Positions 44,174-52,395 of a stretch of DNA of 64,000 nucleotides are shown one piece after another. The stretch comes from Streptomyces sp. SN-593 (GTDB lineage: Bacteria > Actinomycetota > Actinomycetes > Streptomycetales > Streptomycetaceae): contig NZ_AP018365.1 in the NCBI RefSeq assembly GCF_016756395.1, forward strand, positions 1,488,001 through 1,552,000, given 5' to 3'. The notes below the pieces were generated by a model. The model was not told the origin of the DNA. It did no database searches and saw nothing but the letters and a program-made list of their open reading frames with translations. A program made the position numbers and the translations under genes. How positions within the stretch are numbered: position 1 is the first letter of the stretch; each line of letters begins with the position of its first letter.

Positions 44174-45301
44174 TCAAGGAGCCGTCAGCTCGTCGTAGAC
44201 GCTGAGCACCTGGGCGACGGTGTCGTCCTCGGTGGGCCAGGTCGCCGCCTGGGCGCGGCCGGCGATGGCGAGGGCGGCCCGCCGGTCGGCGTCGGCCAGC
44301 AGGTCGGTGACCGCTCGGGCCAGGACGTACGGGTCGCCGTAGGGCACCAGCAGGGCCGCGTCGCCGACGAGTTCGGGGGTGCCGCCGACCGCGGTGGCGA
44401 CCAGGGGGACGCCCGCGTGCAGCGCCTCCTGGGCGATCAGCGGGCGTCCCTCCCACCGGCTGGGCAGCACCACCAGGTCGGCGGCGGACAGCAGTTCGGG
44501 CACGTCGTCGCGGCGGCCGAGCAGCACCGCCGGCAACTTCTCGGCGTCGATGCGGTGTTCCAGCGCCGTCCGCTCCTGCCCCTCCCCCGCGATCGCCAGC
44601 AGCGGCCGCGCCTCGGAGTCGGCCCAGTGCGAGGCGGCCGTCAGCAGGAAGTCGTAGCCCTTGGCCGGCTCGAGCCGGCCGACGGACAGCAGCAGCGGCC
44701 GCTCCTCGGCACCGAACTCGGCCCGCACCTGCTGCTTCCTGCGCTCCCCGTCGGCCGGCGGCATCGGCGGACGGGCCCGTGGCCGCGGTACGGCCGCGGG
44801 TGCGAGCCGCACGTCGCGCGCGCCGTGGCCGCGCGCCCGGTCGACCAGGTCGGAGGAGACCCCGAGCACCACGGTGGCCGCGCGGACCGCCCGCCGCTCC
44901 AGCCAGCGCGCCGTCAGCCCGGCCCGGCCCGCCGCGGGGGTCTCGCCGCCGTGCCAGGTCACCACCAGCGGCACCCGGCGGCCGCCCAGCGCGAGCGCGG
45001 CCAGCAGCCCGGCGCGCAGCCCGTGGGCGTGGACCACGCCCGCCCGGGCGCACGCGGTCCGCAGTGCCGCCACCGCGGGGGCGTCGGCGGCCGCGGAACG
45101 GCCGACCTCGACCGGGCGGAAGCGGGCGCCGGCGCGGGCGAAGCCGTACTCGGCGTCGGTGCCGGCCGGTCCGCAGACGGTGACGTCCACCCCGCGGGCG
45201 ACGAGCCCGGCGGCCAGCGAGCGGACGTGCGCGCCCGCCGCCGCGCCCAGCACGTGCACGGCGTGGAGCTGCCCCTGGACGGGGTGCGGGCTGCTGCTCA
45301 C
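44174..45301 (-). CDS. glycosyltransferase family 4 protein
   Basis: A 375-residue GT-B fold glycosyltransferase. The N-terminal lobe shows AGAHVRSLAAGLVARGVDVTVCGP and VVHAHGLRAGLLAAL. The C-terminal lobe has LLSVGRLEPAKGYDFLLTA and the GT4 motif LPSRWEGRPLIAQEALHAGVPLVA (two overlapping pieces). Donor and acceptor are unknown. Its GTG at 45301 overlaps a short upstream ORF. With the adjacent MraY-like membrane protein, a role in building a lipid-linked or envelope saccharide is an attractive inference. Confidence 0.88.
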   Translation of the reverse strand: MSSSPHPVQGQLHAVHVLGAAAGAHVRSLAAGLVARGVDVTVCGPAGTDAEYGFARAGARFRPVEVGRSAAADAPAVAALRTACARAGVVHAHGLRAGLLAALALGGRRVPLVVTWHGGETPAAGRAGLTARWLERRAVRAATVVLGVSSDLVDRARGHGARDVRLAPAAVPRPRARPPMPPADGERRKQQVRAEFGAEERPLLLSVGRLEPAKGYDFLLTAASHWADSEARPLLAIAGEGQERTALEHRIDAEKLPAVLLGRRDDVPELLSAADLVVLPSRWEGRPLIAQEALHAGVPLVATAVGGTPELVGDAALLVPYGDPYVLARAVTDLLADADRRAALAIAGRAQAATWPTEDDTVAQVLSVYDELTAP

Positions 45302-45561
45302 GCGGGTGGGGCTCCTGACTCGGCGGGCGGGGGCACGGGCGCGGTCGACGCGGACACGGCGGGCGTGCGCGCGAGCGACGCGGACTGGCTGGACGTGAGC
45401 GCGGTCGACGCGGACCCGCCGGACACGGCCGGCGCGGGGGCGGTCGACGCGGACTCGGCGGGCGCCGGTCGGGGCGCCCGCTCCAGCATGCCAGGCCCTG
45501 GCCCGGGCCTGACCGCCCAGGAGGGCATCATTGCCGCCTGTGCGTGCCCCGGATCACCCAT
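45298..45561 (-). CDS. doubtful small ORF, Ser/Ala/Thr/Pro-rich
   Basis: An 87-codon frame between the MraY-like gene and the glycosyltransferase. Its stop codon overlaps the GTG of the latter (GTGA), and its start overlaps the end of the MraY-like gene by 8 bases, which is how coupled genes look. The peptide repeats SASTAP-like units, reflecting the DNA repeats at 45341-45454. No family is recognised and it may be non-coding. Confidence 0.3.
   Translation of the reverse strand: MGDPGHAQAAMMPSWAVRPGPGPGMLERAPRPAPAESASTAPAPAVSGGSASTALTSSQSASLARTPAVSASTAPVPPPAESGAPPA
45341..45454. repeat. three copies of a 15-bp repeat
   Basis: GCGGTCGACGCGGAC is found at 45341-45355, 45401-45415 and 45440-45454, with a degenerate copy near 45373. 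They lie between the MraY-like and glycosyltransferase genes. Confidence 0.7.
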
Positions 45562-46384
45562 TCGGGTGGGGCGTGCGGCCCCAGGCGTCGAACCGGCGTA
45601 CCACCGGCGCGCTCCAGAACCGCTGCCCCGCGCCGGCCCGGTCCCCCGCCGCGGCCAGGGCGACCACGAGCGCCGCGTGGGTGACCAGCGCGCCGCGCCC
45701 GTCGGCGAAGGCGAGGGCCGCGCCCAGCGCCGCGCCCAAGGCGTGGGCGCCGGCGTCGCCGAGCATCGTCCGCTCGTGCAGGTCGTCGCCGAGCACGGCG
45801 GCGGCCGCGCCGAGCGGCGCGGAGGCCAGCACCGCGCCCGGGCCTCGCCGCAGCAGACCCGGCAGCCCGGCGGTGATCACGGCCTTCGCGGCGCGGCCGG
45901 GCGCCACGTCGGCGAGGTTCACCGCGTGCGCGCTGCCGGCGATGACCACACCGGCCAGGACCTGGTCGAGCGGCCGGGCCTTCAGCAGCACCCCCGCGGC
46001 CAGGCCCGCCGCACCGATGCCGAGCAGCTTCACACCGCCGGAGGTCAGGCGCCGCTCGCGCAGTGCCTCCAGGTGCGCCGCGAAGCCGCGTTCGCCGGGG
46101 ACGCCCTTCTGGTCGTCGTAGGCCCCGCACGCGCCGGCCGCCAGGGCCGCGCCGACCGCGGCGACACGGGCGCGCACGCTCACCCCGCGGGCCGCGGCCA
46201 TCGCGGTCGCGGCGCCCGCGGCCGCCGCCAGCCCCCCGTACAGTTCCACACCGCGACCGGCGTAGTTGGTGCGCTGCCACATCCGTGCCTCGACCGGGGG
46301 CCTGCGGCGCAACTGCTGGTAGGCCGCCCTCGTGGCCGCGGCCGCCGCCGCGGCGACCGATACGTACCCGCTTCTCGGGTTCAC
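45554..46384 (-). CDS. MraY/WecA-like membrane protein (polyprenyl-phosphate glycosyl-1-phosphate transferase-like)
   Basis: A 276-residue hydrophobic protein. Motifs match the MraY/WecA superfamily in weakened form: YDDQKG (DD at 90-91), NLADVAPGRAAKA (156-168, like the NxxDGxxGLA motif) and MLGDAGAHALGAALG (207-221, like GDTGS). Several membrane helices are evident in the Ala-rich stretches. True family members number about 320-360 residues and more helices, so this is a short and possibly atypical form. The GTG at 46384 is the start. It is followed by the glycosyltransferase. Confidence 0.72.
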   Translation of the reverse strand: MNPRSGYVSVAAAAAAATRAAYQQLRRRPPVEARMWQRTNYAGRGVELYGGLAAAAGAATAMAAARGVSVRARVAAVGAALAAGACGAYDDQKGVPGERGFAAHLEALRERRLTSGGVKLLGIGAAGLAAGVLLKARPLDQVLAGVVIAGSAHAVNLADVAPGRAAKAVITAGLPGLLRRGPGAVLASAPLGAAAAVLGDDLHERTMLGDAGAHALGAALGAALAFADGRGALVTHAALVVALAAAGDRAGAGQRFWSAPVVRRFDAWGRTPHPNG

Positions 46385-46579
46385 CGTGTGCGGCTCCTCG
46401 CCGTAGTCGATCGCGTTCCGCGCCCGGGCGCGGCGCCGTCGCGGCCCGTCGCGCGGTGCGTCCCGCGCGGCCCCGGCCGGACCGGCCCCGGGCAGGCGGG
46501 AGGCCGGCGGCCGCCGGCCGACAGGGCCGGCCCGGTGCGGCCGTACGCGGCGGGCCCGCCGCCCCGGACGGACGGAACG

Positions 46580-46606
46580 GGGTGCCCCCGGCGACCAGGG
46601 GCACCC
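46580..46606 (-). terminator. terminator of recN
   Basis: GGGTGCCCC (46580-46588) and GGGGCACCC (46598-46606) form a perfect 9-bp stem with a 9-base loop, 8 bases beyond the recN stop codon. It separates the tlyA-nadK-recN unit from the MraY-like gene. Confidence 0.65.
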
Positions 46607-46613
46607 TCGACCA

Positions 46614-48392
46614 TCAGCGGGACGCCTTGGCCGCGGCGAGGAGTTCCTCGGCGTGGGCGCGGCCCAGCTCCGAGTCCTCCAGCCCCGCGAGCATGCGGGA
46701 CAGCTCGCGGACCCGGTCCTCGCCTTCCAGGACGGATACCCCGCTGCGGGTGACGGACCCGTCGTTCGTCTTCTCGACCAGCAACTGCCGGTCGGCGAAC
46801 GCGGCCACCTGGGGCAGGTGGGTGACGACGACGACCTGGGCGGTGCGCGCCAGCCGGGCGAGCCGCCGGCCGACCTCGACCGCCGCCTTGCCGCCGACAC
46901 CGGCGTCCACCTCGTCGAAGAGGTAGGTGGGCACCGGGTCGGAGCCGGCGAAGACCACCTCCACCGCGAGCATCACCCGGGACAGCTCACCGCCGGAGGC
47001 GCCCTTGGCGATCGGCCGCGCGGGCGAGCCCGGGTGCGGGGCGAGCTGCAACTCGACCTCGTCGGCACCGGTGGGGCCGCAGAGCACCGCGCGGCCGCCG
47101 ACCTCGATCCCGGTCGCGGGGTCGGTCGCCTCGGTCTGCCGGATGCCGACGGTGACGCGGGCGTGCGGCATGGCCAGTTCGGCCAGTTCGGCGGTCACGG
47201 CGACCGCGAACCGCTCGGCGGCCTCCGTGCGCGCGTCGGTCAGGCGCTGGGCGAGGTCGCCGAGCTGACCGAGCAGCCCGTCGCGTTCCGCGGTCAGTTC
47301 GGCGATCCGCTCGTCGTCGCCCTCGAGTTCGTCGAGCCTGGCGGCGCCGCGCTCGCCCCAGGCGAGGACCGCGTCGATGCCGCCGCCCGCCTCCGCGTCG
47401 GCGGTGTCCGCGCCGTACTTGCGGACGAGGTGGGCCAGCACGGACCGCCGCTCCTCGACCGCGGCCAGCCGCAGCGGGTCGGCGTCGAGGTTGTCGGCGT
47501 ATCCGGCCAGCTCGCCCGCGACGTCGCCGGCGAGGATGCCGATCTCGCCGAGCCGGACCGCGAGGTCGGCCAGCACCGGGTCATGGGAGCTGACCGCGTC
47601 CAGCGCGCGCTGCGCGGCCGCCACCAGGGTGCCCGCGTCGACGCCCTCGGGGTCCTCCGGGTTGCCGGCCAGGCCGGCGTGCGCGAGCGTGGCCGCCGAC
47701 GCGAGCGCCTCCGCGTTGCCCAGGCGCTCCGCCTCCGCGGCGAGTTCGGCGTCCTCGCCGGGCAGCGGCTCGGCCGCGGAGATCTCCTCGACGCCGAAGC
47801 GCAGCAGATCCGCCTCCTGGGCGCGTTCCCGGGCGCGGGTGGTCAGCTCGTCGAGCCGGTCGGCGACCTCCCGCAGCCGGCGGTACGCGGTGGCGTACGC
47901 CGCCAGCGGTCCGGCGACGGCGTCACCGGCGTAGCGGTCGAGCGCCTCGCGCTGCCGAGCGGGGCGCAGCAGGCCCTGCTGGTCGGTCTGGCCGTGCACC
48001 GCGACCAGCTCGTCGGCGAGTTCGCCGAGCAGGCCGACCGGCACGCCGCGGCCGCCCACGTGCGCGCGGGACCGTCCCTCGGCCGAGACCGTACGGCTGA
48101 TCAGGAGCGCGCCGTCGTCCAGTTCGGCGCCCGCCTCCGCGGCGCGCACCGCGGCCGGCGCCCGCGGGTCGAGGGCGATCCTGCCCTCGACCACCGCCTG
48201 CTTGGCGCCGATCCGCACCAGCGCCGGGTCGGCGCGACCGCCGAGCAGCAGCCCCAGGCTGGTGACGACCATGGTCTTGCCCGCGCCGGTCTCGCCGGTC
48301 ACCGCGGTGAAGCCGGGCGACAGCTCCACCACGGCGTCCTCGATGACTCCGAGCGACCGAATCCGCATTTCCTCCAACACGGATACGACCAT
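46614..48392 (-). CDS. recN: DNA repair protein RecN
   Basis: A 592-residue SMC-like ATPase of double-strand break repair. The Walker A is TGETGAGKTM (about 33-42) after MRIRSLGVIEDAVVELSPGF. Coiled-coil arms occupy the middle, for instance about 165-370. The C-terminal head has ASGGELSRVMLAVEVV (signature) and YLFDEVDAGVGGKAA (Walker B/D-loop). The ATG at 48392 (MVVSVLEE) is chosen from recollection of homologues; an ATG at 48368 directly after GGAGGA is possible. No LexA box was found upstream. Confidence 0.96.
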   Translation of the reverse strand: MVVSVLEEMRIRSLGVIEDAVVELSPGFTAVTGETGAGKTMVVTSLGLLLGGRADPALVRIGAKQAVVEGRIALDPRAPAAVRAAEAGAELDDGALLISRTVSAEGRSRAHVGGRGVPVGLLGELADELVAVHGQTDQQGLLRPARQREALDRYAGDAVAGPLAAYATAYRRLREVADRLDELTTRARERAQEADLLRFGVEEISAAEPLPGEDAELAAEAERLGNAEALASAATLAHAGLAGNPEDPEGVDAGTLVAAAQRALDAVSSHDPVLADLAVRLGEIGILAGDVAGELAGYADNLDADPLRLAAVEERRSVLAHLVRKYGADTADAEAGGGIDAVLAWGERGAARLDELEGDDERIAELTAERDGLLGQLGDLAQRLTDARTEAAERFAVAVTAELAELAMPHARVTVGIRQTEATDPATGIEVGGRAVLCGPTGADEVELQLAPHPGSPARPIAKGASGGELSRVMLAVEVVFAGSDPVPTYLFDEVDAGVGGKAAVEVGRRLARLARTAQVVVVTHLPQVAAFADRQLLVEKTNDGSVTRSGVSVLEGEDRVRELSRMLAGLEDSELGRAHAEELLAAAKASR

Positions 48393-48478
48393 ACGAGGTT
48401 TCGGCTGGCCGTGGGACCGCGCGGGGTACCCGTTCGCGTGACGTGTGCGGCCGCGGCGCCCCGGACCACCCCGGAGGG

Positions 48479-49441
48479 TCAGGGCGCCACCACCCCGCGC
48501 CAGCCGGAGACCGGGAGGGCGAACTTGGCGACCAGCCGGTCGGTGAACGACGCGTGGTGCAGCCGCGCCAGCCGGACCGGTACCGCCCCGCGCCGCACCT
48601 CCACCCGGGCGCCCGGGCGCAGTTCGACGGTCCGCCGGCCGTCGCACCACAGGACCCCGTACTGGGACTGCGGCTGCACCTCGACCGCGAGGACGGACCG
48701 GGGCGAGGTCACCAGCGGCCGGGCGAACAGCGCGTGCGCGCTGATCGGCACCATCAGCAGCGCCTCCACCTCCGGCCACACCACCGGCCCGCCGGCGGAG
48801 AACGCGTAGGCGGTCGAACCGGTGGGCGTGGCGCAGACGACGCCGTCGCCGCCGAACCCGGAGACCGGGCGGCCGTCGACCTCGGTGACGACCTCCAGCA
48901 GCCGCTCCCGGGACGCCTTCTCCACCGACGCCTCGTTGAGCGCCCAGTCGGTGTGCACGATCCGGCCGTCGTTGCGGACCAGAACGTCGAGGGTCATGCG
49001 CTCCTCGACCTCGTACTCCTTGGTGACGACCCGGTCGACCACCTTGTCGAGGTCGTCCCGTTCGGCCTCGGCGAGGAAGCCGACCCGGCCGAGGTTGACG
49101 CCGAGCATCGGCACCCCGGAGGCCCGGGCGAACTCCGCGCCGCGCAGCAGGGTTCCGTCGCCGCCCAGCACGATGATCAGCTCGCAGCCCTGCACCGAGC
49201 CCGGCCCGACCTCGCCGACGAGTTCGACGGCGGGCGGCAGCGGCAGGTCCGCGGCCTCGTCCTCCAGCAGCCGCACCCCGATGCCGCAGCGCATCAGCCC
49301 GTTCACCACCCGCTCGGCGCTGCGGATCGCCGCCTCGCGGCCGGTGTGGGTGAGCAGGAAGACGGTACGGCTCGCCCCGGCGTCCTCCGCGGACGACCCG
49401 GAAGAGGTTGACGAGGTGGACGTATCGGACAGCTCGGTCAT
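48479..49441 (-). CDS. nadK: NAD kinase
   Basis: A 320-residue ATP/polyphosphate-NAD kinase. GGDGT lies in IIVLGGDGTLLRGAEFAR, then GVNLGRVGFLAEAE and the substrate motif CATPTGSTAYAFSAGGP. The first about 25 residues are a Ser/Thr-rich extension. The ATG (49439-49441) overlaps the TGA of tlyA (49438-49440), so the two are coupled. recN follows after 86 bases, as in other actinobacteria. Confidence 0.96.
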   Translation of the reverse strand: MTELSDTSTSSTSSGSSAEDAGASRTVFLLTHTGREAAIRSAERVVNGLMRCGIGVRLLEDEAADLPLPPAVELVGEVGPGSVQGCELIIVLGGDGTLLRGAEFARASGVPMLGVNLGRVGFLAEAERDDLDKVVDRVVTKEYEVEERMTLDVLVRNDGRIVHTDWALNEASVEKASRERLLEVVTEVDGRPVSGFGGDGVVCATPTGSTAYAFSAGGPVVWPEVEALLMVPISAHALFARPLVTSPRSVLAVEVQPQSQYGVLWCDGRRTVELRPGARVEVRRGAVPVRLARLHHASFTDRLVAKFALPVSGWRGVVAP

Positions 49442-50244
49442 CGGGGCCCCTCCGCCACAGCACGGTCGACTTCGGCCGGATCCAGCGCGGGGGCGCCGGA
49501 GCGCAGCCACAGAAAGTACTCCACGTTCCCGGACGGGCCGGGCAGCGGGCTGGCGGTGACGCCGAGGGCGCCCAGCCCCAGTGCGGCGGCCTGCTCGGCC
49601 ACCTTCCGCACGCTCTCGGCGCGCAATTGGGTGCTGCGGACCACTCCGCCGGCACCGAGCCGCTCCCGCCCCACCTCGAACTGCGGCTTCACCATCAGCA
49701 CCAGGTCCGCGTCCGGCGCGGCGCAGCGCACCAGCGCGGGCAGCACCAGGCCGAGCGGGATGAAGGACAGGTCGCCGACGACGAGGTCGGCCGGCCGGCC
49801 GTCGATCGTCTCCAACGTCAACTCCCGCACGTTCGTGCGGTCCTTGACGACGACGCGGTCGTCGCTCTGCAGGGACCAGGCGAGCTGGCCGTAGCCCACG
49901 TCCACCGCGACCACCTCGGCGGCGCCCGCGCGCAGCAGCACGTCGGTGAACCCTCCGGTGGAGGCGCCCGCGTCCAGGGCCCGGCGGCCGGCCACGACCA
50001 GGCCGCGCGGGGTGAACGCGGCGAGCGCGCCGGCCAGCTTGTGGCCGCCGCGCGACACGTAGTCGGGGTCGTCGTGGTCCACGGCGACCACCAGGGCCGC
50101 ACTGGTCTCCACCTGTGTGGCGGACTTGGTCGCGGTCGCCCCGGCCACGGTCACCCGGCCCGCGGCGATCAACTGGCCTGCGTGCTCGCGGGAGCGCGCG
50201 AGTTTCCGGCGCACCAGCTCGGCGTCGAGTCGGCGTCGTGCCAC
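49438..50244 (-). CDS. tlyA: TlyA rRNA 2'-O-methyltransferase (haemolysin-like)
   Basis: A 268-residue enzyme that in mycobacteria methylates 16S C1409 and 23S C1920. An N-terminal S4 domain (ARRRLDAELVRRKLARSREHAGQ in part) is followed by a FtsJ-type methyltransferase. The SAM motif is ALDAGASTGGFTDVLL, and the catalytic Lys-Asp-Lys-Glu set includes K in SRGGHKL, D in VDVGYG and K in MVKPQFEVG. It is seven bases downstream of the 128-residue gene and overlaps nadK. In mycobacteria TlyA affects capreomycin susceptibility. Confidence 0.95.
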   Translation of the reverse strand: MARRRLDAELVRRKLARSREHAGQLIAAGRVTVAGATATKSATQVETSAALVVAVDHDDPDYVSRGGHKLAGALAAFTPRGLVVAGRRALDAGASTGGFTDVLLRAGAAEVVAVDVGYGQLAWSLQSDDRVVVKDRTNVRELTLETIDGRPADLVVGDLSFIPLGLVLPALVRCAAPDADLVLMVKPQFEVGRERLGAGGVVRSTQLRAESVRKVAEQAAALGLGALGVTASPLPGPSGNVEYFLWLRSGAPALDPAEVDRAVAEGPR

Positions 50245-50251
50245 GTACGGT

Positions 50252-50638
50252 TCAGCCCCTGTTCTCGTCCAGCGCGGTCAGCGCGTTCCGCAGTCCGGCG
50301 TGCACATCCTCGTAGACCTCGATGTGCGCGTCGGTGGGGAGCGCGTCCGCGTCCCGCAGCCGCTCAACCGCGGCATCCACCTCAGCATTCCCCGTCGCCT
50401 CGACCGTCACCCCCAACGGCTCGGGTGGCCGGTCGGTTCCGGCGCCGGTCGCCGCGTCGGTCCCGGTCCCGGTCCCGGCTTCCGCCCCGGCGCCGGTCGC
50501 CGCCTCGGCGGGCGGAGCCCCGCCGGGGGCACCGGCGGTGCCGGGTACCCGGGGCGGTGCGGTGCCGGGCGGCGCAGGCGTGGGCGCCCCCGGCCACGGC
50601 TGGGGGGCCGCACCGGGCAGATCGTAGCCCTCACGCAT
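50252..50638 (-). CDS. conserved hypothetical protein upstream of tlyA
   Basis: A 128-residue protein. The first about 70 residues are Pro/Gly/Ala/Thr-rich. The conserved-looking C-terminal part (about 75-128: LGVTVEATGNAEVDAAVERL and HIEVYEDVHAGLRNAL) is amphipathic and helical. No family is recognised. A small gene of this position also precedes tlyA in mycobacteria, as I recall (Rv1693). It overlaps the upstream phasin-like gene by 8 bases and is 7 bases from tlyA, so it belongs to the same transcript. Confidence 0.7.
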   Translation of the reverse strand: MREGYDLPGAAPQPWPGAPTPAPPGTAPPRVPGTAGAPGGAPPAEAATGAGAEAGTGTGTDAATGAGTDRPPEPLGVTVEATGNAEVDAAVERLRDADALPTDAHIEVYEDVHAGLRNALTALDENRG

Positions 50639-51896
50639 CGCCGCCGCCGGGCCGGGTGGTGGGCTCCGAGGCGGCATCGGGCCCGGCGGGCGCCTGCTGG
50701 GACGACGGGTCCGCCGCGGCCGGCTTCTCCCCCGCGGCCGTCTTCTTGGCGGGCGTGTTCCCGGCGGGCGTGCGCTTGGCGGCGGTCTTCCTGCCCGTGC
50801 TCTTCTTGGCCGTGCTCTTCTTGGCGGCCGTGCTCTTCTTGGCCGCCGCGGCCTTCGTGGCCGAGGTCGTCCGCTTGGCGGCAGTCGCCTTCCTGGCGGC
50901 CCCGGCGGGCGCCGTCCCCGCGGAGGTGGGCGCCGCATCCGGCGCGGCGAGGGCCTGTTGCGCCGCGCTCCCCTGCGTCGCGGCCGTCTCCACCGCGCTC
51001 TTCTTCGCCGGGACCGACTTCCTCCCGGCTGCGGCCTTCTTCGCCGCGGCCGGCTTCCGAGCGGTGGTCTTCTTCGCCGCGGCCCCGGCGGGCGCCGCCC
51101 CCGCGGAGGTGGGCGCCGACGCCGCCTTCTTGGCCACGGTCTTCTTCGCCGCGGTCTTCTTCGCCGCGGTGCGCTTGGCGGGAGCCGTCTCCTTCGCGGG
51201 AGTGGTCTTCTTCGCGGGAGCCTTCTTCGCCGCCGCGGGCGGCGACTTCTTCGCGGGAGCCGTCTTCTTGGCCGCGGGCGACTTCTTCGCCGGGGTGGCC
51301 GGCCGGTCGGTCGCGGCGGTCCGACGCGGGTTGGCCACCGACGTGGGCGCCGCCGCGGGCGGGGCGGGTGGCGAGGGCTCGGCGTCGACCCGGACGTGCT
51401 CGACCGGGGGCGCCGGCCGCGGCCGGGCCGGCGGCTTCGGAGCGGCCGGGCGGGAGGACTCCGCGTCCTGCGTACGCCCCTTCACCCCGGGCGCACGACC
51501 GGTGTCCTCGCCGCCGGCCTTCGCCTCCGGCTCCGCGGCCGTCCCGTCGCCGGAACCGGGCCCTTCCAGGTTCCTGATCCGGCGCTCCAGCGTCTCCAGG
51601 ACGACGCCGACCTTGGTGACCTCGTCGGCGAGCCGTCCGACCCGGCCCATCGTCTTGTCGACTTCTTCCCTGACGATGCCGAGCAGCAGGTCGCGGTTGG
51701 CGCGGCCCGAGGCGACCAGCTCGTCCGCGAGGGTCTGCACCTCCGGGGGGATCGCCGCGCCGATCCGCTCCTGGAGGGCCACGGGGTCGATCCCGGCCTG
51801 GTCCAGCATCTCCTTGGCCGCCTCGACCGCACGGCGCCGGGTGGCCTCGGTCAGGCCGCCCGCGATCTGCAGACAGGTACGCAGTGCGTCCCGCAT
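50631..51896 (-). CDS. phasin-like helical protein with a Lys-rich (AKKT/PAKK) repeat tail
   Basis: A 421-residue protein. The N-terminal 115 residues form long amphipathic helices (TEATRRRAVEAAKEMLDQAG, then LETLERRIRNLEG) of the phasin/apolipoprotein-like type. A Pro/Ala/Arg-rich linker follows (about 115-195). From about 195 to 410 it is dominated by AKK, PAKK and AAKK repeats, like the tails of histone H1-type bacterial proteins, so nucleic-acid binding is likely. Low-complexity repeats are common in such Streptomyces proteins. It heads the tlyA-nadK-recN series. Function is unknown. Confidence 0.8.
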   Translation of the reverse strand: MRDALRTCLQIAGGLTEATRRRAVEAAKEMLDQAGIDPVALQERIGAAIPPEVQTLADELVASGRANRDLLLGIVREEVDKTMGRVGRLADEVTKVGVVLETLERRIRNLEGPGSGDGTAAEPEAKAGGEDTGRAPGVKGRTQDAESSRPAAPKPPARPRPAPPVEHVRVDAEPSPPAPPAAAPTSVANPRRTAATDRPATPAKKSPAAKKTAPAKKSPPAAAKKAPAKKTTPAKETAPAKRTAAKKTAAKKTVAKKAASAPTSAGAAPAGAAAKKTTARKPAAAKKAAAGRKSVPAKKSAVETAATQGSAAQQALAAPDAAPTSAGTAPAGAARKATAAKRTTSATKAAAAKKSTAAKKSTAKKSTGRKTAAKRTPAGNTPAKKTAAGEKPAAADPSSQQAPAGPDAASEPTTRPGGGDA

Positions 51897-52047
51897 CGCT
51901 CACACTCCTCGCCTCGCCGCCGGCGCATTGTCGCCGCACGCTGGTGCACGCGGTGACGACGCTACCCCTTTCCGTCGCCGCGCCCCGAGCACGGGCCCTG
52001 CGGTACCGTCATCCGGACGTACCGACCACCGGGAGACATCTCAGCCG

Positions 52048-52395
52048 ATGGCCACCATCGAGGAGTGCCGCAGCGCGCTCGACACCCTCTCGGCGAACCT
52101 CGCGAAGGCCGACGGCGCCGTCCGCGACGCCACCGCGCTGGACCGCTCGCTGAGCTGCCGGATCACCGACCTGGACATCACCTTCGTGGGCCGGCTGGCC
52201 GGCGGCAGCATCCAGGACGTGGTGACGGTGCCGGGCACCCCCGAGCAGAAGGCCCAGATCCGGCTGGCGATGACCGGCGACGTCCTGGTCCAACTGGTCG
52301 GCGGCGAGCTGCACTTCGCGAAGGCGTGGGGCGCCGGCCGGGTCAGGGTGCAGGCGGGCCTGCGGGACCTGCTGAAGCTGCGCTCGCTGCTGTAG
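52048..52395 (+). CDS. SCP2 sterol-binding domain protein
   Basis: A 115-residue protein with the SCP2-like lipid-binding fold. SCRITDLDITFVGRLAGGSIQDV and the segment DVLVQLVGGELHFAKAWGAG are typical of short actinobacterial members. The ligand is unknown. The ATG at 52048 has GGGAG upstream at a rather long spacing (about 12 bases). Its last 53 bases are antisense to the end of the ABC ATPase gene, and it ends with RDLLKLRSLL. Confidence 0.8.
   Translation: MATIEECRSALDTLSANLAKADGAVRDATALDRSLSCRITDLDITFVGRLAGGSIQDVVTVPGTPEQKAQIRLAMTGDVLVQLVGGELHFAKAWGAGRVRVQAGLRDLLKLRSLL

Noticed and set aside
48393..48478. LexA box upstream of recN
   Set aside because: I looked for TCGAAC-N4-GTTCGA in the gap and found no match better than a few positions, unlike the clear box before dnaE2.
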